Shown: positions 14,711 through 18,181 of the stretch, piece by piece
Numbering within the stretch: the stretch's first letter is position 1
Layout of the letters: each line of letters starts with the position of its first letter
Source of the DNA: JANWWM01 sp046719715
Lineage (GTDB): Bacteria; Bacteroidota; Chlorobiia; Chlorobiales; Thermochlorobacteraceae
DNA length: 18,181 nt
Assembly (NCBI GenBank): GCA_046719715.1
Contig: JBDNCJ010000062.1
Location: 1-18,181 of the forward strand
Direction: 5' to 3'
Notes under the pieces: model-generated
Databases searched by the model: none
The model's input: only the letters and a program-made list of their open reading frames with translations
Told to the model about the DNA's origin: nothing
Position numbers and translations under genes: made by a program

Positions 14711-15418
14711 ATGAACACCTACCGAATACTCCTTGTCGATGACGACCAAGATATGCACCTGATTTATAAATCAAGCCTTCAGCCTCTTTCCGTTACGTTC
14801 GACGATGCTTACGACGGCGGCGAGGCACTCGGGTTACTCAAAAAAAACGCTTACGACCTCATTCTCCTCGACCTCGTCATGCCCGACGTCAATGGCTTCG
14901 AGTTTCTTGATAAAGTGCAAGAGCAAAAACTTTCACTCCCCTTTGTGATTGTGTGCAGTTCCATGCGCGAGAAAGAAATCGTTATGGCGGCGTTTCAACT
15001 TGGCGCAAGCGATTTCCTCTTCAAGCCGGTTCAAGTGTCACAGGTGCGCAGCACCGTGCAAACTTACTTGGATACGCTCGCTCGCTCGCAATCGGATTTC
15101 AGCAACTTGAAATCGCTCGTTGAAAGCGAAATCGGCTATGTGGCAAGTCGGAGCATCGGGGCGTCTTCGCCTGCTTCCGCCGCCGGCTCTTCGGCTTCAA
15201 AAGGTTCGCTTCACTTCGATTCCATCTCGAAGGCGATTTCCTACATGGTCTTTAATCGTGAAACAGGGAAACTCGTCGTTACCAGTTCGCGCGGCACGGG
15301 CGAATTGCATTACAGCGTCGGACGCTTGCAAAAAGTAACCTTCGATACCAAAGTCGGAATTGACGCGCTTGAAGCCCTAAAACTGCTTTTGCACGTCGAC
15401 GTCGTGCTTGTCAAGTAA
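14711..15418 (+). CDS. Response regulator with C-terminal DUF4388/PATAN-like domain
   Basis: A 235-residue protein, likely partner of the upstream kinase. The receiver domain (about 1-120) has the acidic pair D10/D11 in LLVDDD, the phospho-acceptor D54 in LLDLVMPD, a Ser at 83 in the usual Thr/Ser position, and K105 in FLFKPVQ. A low-complexity Ser/Ala linker follows (ASSPASAAGSSASKG). Residues about 163-235 resemble the DUF4388 (PATAN) domain: KGSLHFDSISKAISYM, then TGKLVVTSSRGTGELHYSVGRLQKV, then GIDALEALKLL. PATAN domains are known as N-terminal parts of some response regulators and are thought to mediate protein contacts; here it is C-terminal. There is no DNA-binding domain, so output is probably protein-protein. 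No Shine-Dalgarno. Downstream, a large palindromic repeat lies before the convergent SDR gene. Confidence 0.88.
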   Translation: MNTYRILLVDDDQDMHLIYKSSLQPLSVTFDDAYDGGEALGLLKKNAYDLILLDLVMPDVNGFEFLDKVQEQKLSLPFVIVCSSMREKEIVMAAFQLGASDFLFKPVQVSQVRSTVQTYLDTLARSQSDFSNLKSLVESEIGYVASRSIGASSPASAAGSSASKGSLHFDSISKAISYMVFNRETGKLVVTSSRGTGELHYSVGRLQKVTFDTKVGIDALEALKLLLHVDVVLVK

Positions 15419-15460
15419 GACTAAATATCCGCTGCCATTCTCACCCTCAACAGAGTGAAG

Positions 15461-15511
15461 GCGAAGAATCCATAAGCGAGCCTCGCCGAGCTCGTCAAGT
15501 GGATTCTTCGC
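15461..15511. repeat. Palindromic repeat between convergent genes
   Basis: GCGAAGAATCCA (15461-15472) pairs perfectly over 12 bases with TGGATTCTTCGC (15500-15511); inside, CGAGC and GCTCG form a second stem. The core 15467-15505 is an inverted near-copy of 8868-8906. The flanks continue as a module (about 15436-15523) similar to the GTCATTCCGAGC family. Between two stop codons, it could act as a bidirectional terminator, though no T-run follows. Confidence 0.8.
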
Positions 15512-15554
15512 ACTGCTCGGAATAGCCAACTTTGAAAACTCCGCTGTTCAATCT

Positions 15555-16271
15555 CTACAAATCTCCTTTGATTGGGCGTAAAACAATTTCTTCAACGCTT
15601 GTTCTTGTCGGTTGCAAATAGGCTTGGACAATCGAGATTGCAACGTCTTCTGGCATCATCATTCTATCACGGAGCGTTTCTTTGGCATCGCCCCACATCG
15701 GCGTTGCGACTGCACCGGGCATCACGTTGGTGATTCGCACATTGCACTTTCTTGCATAGAGACGCAAGACTTCCACCAAACCTTTCTGCCCGAACTTGGA
15801 AGCACAGTACAGTGCGCTTTGCTCGAAGGGCGTTTCTGCCGCGACCGACGTGATGAAAAAGATATGCCCCGATTGCCGCGCTTGCATTTCGGCGAAGACT
15901 TTTTGCGTGAGAAAAAACGTGCCTTTCAAGTTGGTGTTCATGGTAAAGTCGTAATCCTCTTCGGTGAGCTCGAGAATGTTTTTGAATCGTCCAACGCCGG
16001 CGTTATTGACGAGGCAATCGACGCGTCCGAATCGGCTCTGGACGGTCTCGTAGATGCGATTGACATCGTCAAGTTTGGAGAGTTCGGCTTCGAGCACGTG
16101 GGTTTCGACGCGCATCGCTTCACATTCTTTTTTGAGCGCGAGCAAATCGGAAAGCGTGCGCGAAGTGAGAAAGAGTTTCGGCGAAAATCCTTCACGCTTT
16201 TGTTTAGCAAATTCCACAGCAAGAGCGCGTCCAATTCCTTTGCCCGCGCCTGTAATCAAAATCACTGACAT
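15555..16271 (-). CDS. Short-chain dehydrogenase/reductase (SDR)
   Basis: A 238-residue classical SDR, NAD(P)-dependent, substrate unknown. The cofactor motif is TGAGKGIG (residues 7-14), NNAGVG is at 89-94, and the catalytic set is N114, S142, Y155 and K159 (SALYCASKFG). The PG motif VMPGAVATPM lies at 183-192. Arg at 38 in TSRT may favour NADP, which is inference. It is the last gene of a three-gene minus-strand operon: its ATG lies five bases after the stop of the 123-residue unknown protein, which in turn overlaps the RpiB-like gene. The arrangement suggests a linked sugar or aldehyde/ketone conversion, but nothing fixes the substrate. The closest general look-alikes are the 3-ketoacyl-ACP reductase-like and sepiapterin-reductase-like enzymes. 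Confidence 0.93.
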   Translation of the reverse strand: MSVILITGAGKGIGRALAVEFAKQKREGFSPKLFLTSRTLSDLLALKKECEAMRVETHVLEAELSKLDDVNRIYETVQSRFGRVDCLVNNAGVGRFKNILELTEEDYDFTMNTNLKGTFFLTQKVFAEMQARQSGHIFFITSVAAETPFEQSALYCASKFGQKGLVEVLRLYARKCNVRITNVMPGAVATPMWGDAKETLRDRMMMPEDVAISIVQAYLQPTRTSVEEIVLRPIKGDL

Positions 16272-16276
16272 CTGCT

Positions 16277-16648
16277 TTAGCTGTTGAGTTCAAGGTTTGG
16301 CGGCTTCAATGTTCCGTTTTTGATTTTATCGACATACCACCACCAATGCGAGGTTGGGTATCGCGTTTTGCGATAGGAATCATCGAGCAAGCCGTCGCCA
16401 AATTCATATTCAACTAAGTATTTGTAAGCATTTTTGAGCACGACTTTATCCCATTTATTGACTTCCCGTTTTTGCGCTTCGGAAAGTTCGTCTTTGCGAA
16501 TTTCAATATCGCTTCGGTAGAAAAGAAATTCGTCGTAGCCCGCAATCCAGATGTCTTCGTCGTCGGCTAAGTCGGTGCAATATCGGGCGTAAATTCTGAC
16601 GAGTTCATCGATGGTGAATCCTCGCGAGGCGTAAAGTTCGGGCGTCAT
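16277..16648 (-). CDS. Conserved-looking protein of unknown function
   Basis: A 123-residue protein I do not recognise. It is soluble, with no signal peptide or membrane segment, and rich in Asp, Glu, Tyr and Trp. Features worth noting are an early helix FTIDELVRIYARYCTDLADDED, a central acidic and aromatic region (WIAGYDEFLFYRSDIEI), and a late SHWWWYVDKI with three consecutive Trp. It starts with an ATGA overlap on the stop codon of the RpiB-like gene and ends five bases before the SDR start, so the three are almost certainly translated from one message. Such tight coupling supports it as a real gene despite no family assignment. A single Cys (24) gives no metal-binding signature. Function unknown. 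Confidence 0.75.
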   Translation of the reverse strand: MTPELYASRGFTIDELVRIYARYCTDLADDEDIWIAGYDEFLFYRSDIEIRKDELSEAQKREVNKWDKVVLKNAYKYLVEYEFGDGLLDDSYRKTRYPTSHWWWYVDKIKNGTLKPPNLELNS

Positions 16649-17283
16649 GGGCGGTGTTGTGAATACTGTTGTTCGATGGCACGAATTTTTTCAAGACGTG
16701 CTTCGTGTCGCGCGCCTTCAAAAGGCGTTGTGAGAAAGGTTTGAACGATGGACTTCATGGTTTCAATGCCGAGCGCGCGTGCGCCGAGCGTGAGCGCGTT
16801 GGCGTTGCCGTGTGCGCGTGCGATTTTCGCGGTGAATTCGTTGTAGCATGGCGTTGCACGAAGGGTCGGAATTTTGTTCAGCACCACGGCGGAAGCCGTG
16901 CCGACGCCGTCAATCATGATGCCGAACGTGGCGCGTCCGTTTTTCACCGCCTCGCCAACTTTGACAGCGAAATCGGGATAATCGCAACTTGCCTCCGACT
17001 CAGTTCCGACATCGAGCAGGCGATAACTCTTTTCAGTCAAAAATTTTTTGAGTTCCGTCTTCGTCTGAAATCCGCTGTGGTCGCACCCAATCGCAATCGT
17101 GAGCATCTCGTTGGGCGGAAGCGATTGCTCCTCCGCTTTGGTTGCAACGAAGTTCAAGCCGTGCGCTTTGGCGGCATCGCGGGCGAGGGGCGTAATAAGC
17201 GCGCCGGGCGGCGTGTAGAGTTCGACTTTTCCGCTTCGCACCGCAGAAAGCACGTCTTTTTCCGTAATCAAAGGACGCGACAT
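16645..17283 (-). CDS. RpiB/LacA-family isomerase-like protein with EutQ-like N-terminal segment
   Basis: A 212-residue protein. From about residue 60 it has the RpiB/LacAB fold: IGCDHSGFQTK (65-75), TESEASCDYPDFA, NKIPTLRA, RAHGNANALTLGA with His158, and EGARHEARL with R192/R196 for phosphate binding. Family members interconvert ribulose 5-phosphate and ribose 5-phosphate or related sugar phosphates. The active-site loop is altered: where E. coli has ICGTGVG (Cys66 as base) this has IDGVGTA, so Asp125 replaces the Cys, and the Glu used in the mycobacterial type is absent. The first 48 residues (LITEKDVLSAVRSG, then PPGALITPLARDAAKAHGL) resemble the start of EutQ, from memory. ATG 17283 is chosen; the frame extends to GTG 17355 but would overlap the divergent xseB. 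Its activity as a ribose 5-phosphate isomerase is therefore unproven. Confidence 0.85.
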   Translation of the reverse strand: MSRPLITEKDVLSAVRSGKVELYTPPGALITPLARDAAKAHGLNFVATKAEEQSLPPNEMLTIAIGCDHSGFQTKTELKKFLTEKSYRLLDVGTESEASCDYPDFAVKVGEAVKNGRATFGIMIDGVGTASAVVLNKIPTLRATPCYNEFTAKIARAHGNANALTLGARALGIETMKSIVQTFLTTPFEGARHEARLEKIRAIEQQYSQHRP

Positions 17284-17301
17284 TTTGTATCTTTGTTTTC
17301 C

Positions 17302-17330
17302 AAAATTTACATCAAGAAAATTTACATCAA
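17302..17330. repeat. Two-unit 15-base tandem repeat in a divergent promoter region
   Basis: AAAATTTACATCAA occurs at 17302-17315 and again at 17317-17330, in the 64 bases between the divergent rpiB-like gene and xseB. It could be a pair of binding sites for a regulator of either gene, or a recent slippage product. Confidence 0.7.
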
Positions 17331-17347
17331 TTTGAACCGAAATACTT

Positions 17348-17623
17348 GTGTCCACAAAGAAGCCTGAAAAAACGCTTGAAGAGTTGATTTCTCGCTTGGA
17401 AGAACTTGCCGCTATGATTCAATCTGGCGACATCGGTTTGGAAGAATCCATTGCGCTCTACGAAGAAGGGCGACGGCTCGCGAAGGAATGTCAAGAACGC
17501 CTTTCTGTGATTCAGAAAAAATTGGAAATCATTGCGCCCTCCGAACTTCGCAACGACGAACCGCCTTCCGACGACGACACGCCGCGCGACTTAGGACGCG
17601 ACAACCCAATTTTGCTTGCGTAA
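17348..17623 (+). CDS. xseB: Exodeoxyribonuclease VII small subunit
   Basis: A 91-residue subunit of exonuclease VII, which degrades single-stranded DNA from either end; XseA is the catalytic partner and is not in this window. The family pattern is clear in residues about 8-66: TLEELISRLEELAAMIQSGDIGLEESIALYEEG, then LAKECQERL and KLEII. The tail after about 68 is acidic and probably disordered (NDEPPSDDDTPRDLGRDNP). The start is a GTG at 17348 with no Shine-Dalgarno; no ATG fits. It is followed 15 bases later by the tyrosine phosphatase gene, suggesting one transcript. Length is at the upper end of the usual 60-90 range because of the tail. Confidence 0.92.
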   Translation: MSTKKPEKTLEELISRLEELAAMIQSGDIGLEESIALYEEGRRLAKECQERLSVIQKKLEIIAPSELRNDEPPSDDDTPRDLGRDNPILLA

Positions 17624-17638
17624 CTCATTTTCACCAAC

Positions 17639-18163
17639 ATGTCCAACACATCTTCATCGATTCCGAAACTCAAAATTCTCTTCGTCTGTCTCGGCAACAT
17701 TTGTCGCTCTCCTACGGCAGAAGCCGTTTTCCGAAAACTCGTTGAATCGGAAGGATTAAGCGACTATTTCGAGATTGACTCCGCCGGCACCGCTGGCTAT
17801 CACATCGGCGACATGGCGGACGCTCGCTCGATTCGACACGCCCAAAAACGTGGCTACGACTTAACCGCTCATCGCGGCAGACGCCTCGAAGCCGAAGACT
17901 TAGACGCTTACGACTACATCATCACGATGGATAAAAGCAATTACGCCGATGTCTCCGCACTATGCACAACCCAATGGCGCAAACTCAAATCGTTTATGGA
18001 CTTCGCACCCGATAGTGGCTACACCGAAGTGCCTGACCCCTACTCCAAAGGCTCGGAAACTTTCGAGCTCGTGCTCGATTTGTGCGAAGTCGCCGCCAAA
18101 GGTCTGCTCGAACATCTCAAAGCAAAACACCTTTCACACGTGCAAGGCGAACATAAAGCCTGA
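17639..18163 (+). CDS. Low-molecular-weight protein-tyrosine phosphatase
   Basis: A 174-residue cytoplasmic phosphatase of the LMW-PTP family. The P-loop is VCLGNICRSP, with nucleophile C17 and R23 in the C-x5-R motif, near the N-terminus as expected. The general acid is D133 in EVPDPYSKG. DSAGTAGYHIG at 47-57 and YIITMDKSN at 93-101 are further family motifs. Members dephosphorylate tyrosine or arginine residues on proteins; no matching kinase is visible here, so the substrate is unknown. ATG 17639 opens a short Ser/Thr-rich extension before the first strand. The C-terminal tail (LKAKHLSHVQGEHKA) is longer than in compact members of about 150-157 residues. It follows xseB after 15 bases, with no Shine-Dalgarno. 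Confidence 0.95.
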   Translation: MSNTSSSIPKLKILFVCLGNICRSPTAEAVFRKLVESEGLSDYFEIDSAGTAGYHIGDMADARSIRHAQKRGYDLTAHRGRRLEAEDLDAYDYIITMDKSNYADVSALCTTQWRKLKSFMDFAPDSGYTEVPDPYSKGSETFELVLDLCEVAAKGLLEHLKAKHLSHVQGEHKA

Positions 18164-18181
18164 ATAAAGCACCTCGCAGGC

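Noticed and set aside
15612..16268. A 218-codon plus-strand open frame antisense to the SDR gene
   Set aside because: The opposite strand has a complete SDR with all catalytic residues; this frame shows no domain or sensible start context and reflects codon bias.
17288..17295. TATCTTTG, which fits the Bacteroidota -7 promoter box TAnnTTTG
   Set aside because: No TTTG box lies at the expected distance upstream, so I do not call a promoter.
16669..17367. A 232-codon plus-strand open frame antisense to the RpiB-like gene
   Set aside because: It is a shadow of a recognisable gene, with Cys/Arg/Phe-rich composition and no known motif.

Overview
The window is an ordinary-looking stretch of chromosome from a Gram-negative bacterium, most likely of the Chlorobiota/Bacteroidota lineage. 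Reasons: two secreted or outer-membrane-type proteins with signal peptides; a TonB-domain protein carrying a carboxypeptidase-regulatory-like domain, an arrangement typical of that group; a CcmA-like ABC ATPase; and almost no Shine-Dalgarno sequences before start codons, with one clear exception at 4583-4589. The assignment is an inference from gene style. No rRNA, tRNA, CRISPR array, phage gene or transposase gene was seen.

Layout. 59-3560 (+): a putative outer-membrane barrel protein, then the NAD(P)H-hydrate repair enzyme Nnr, then a DUF2085 membrane protein overlapping its end. 3538-4575 (-): a secreted protein with a strong ribosome binding site, followed by a small BFD-type [2Fe-2S] protein whose 3' end overlaps DUF2085 antisense. 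4643-7749 (+): a lone CcmA-like ABC ATPase and ribonuclease R. 7792-9920 (-): MurQ (cell-wall sugar recycling) and a TonB-domain protein with a strong intrinsic terminator. 10090-12141 (+): NAD-dependent DNA ligase LigA. 12467-15418 (+): a nine-TPR soluble histidine kinase with a response regulator ending in a DUF4388/PATAN-like domain. 15555-17283 (-): a compact operon of an RpiB-like protein, an unknown 123-residue protein and a short-chain dehydrogenase. 17348-18163 (+): exonuclease VII small subunit XseB and a low-molecular-weight tyrosine phosphatase.

The most unusual non-coding content is a family of intergenic repeats. Two copies of a roughly 210-225 bp element (8729-8952 and, inverted, 12116-12324) share both end sequences but have different interiors. 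Both begin and end with TA. One copy reaches into the 3' end of ligA and supplies its last codons and stop. A related palindromic core lies between convergent genes at 15461-15511. They look like short non-autonomous or REP-like elements.

The most unusual protein is the RpiB-like one. It carries an extra N-terminal segment resembling the start of EutQ, and has Asp where classical RpiB has its catalytic Cys. I did not find a clearly new multi-gene system; the rpiB-like/unknown/SDR operon is the best candidate for an undescribed pathway.
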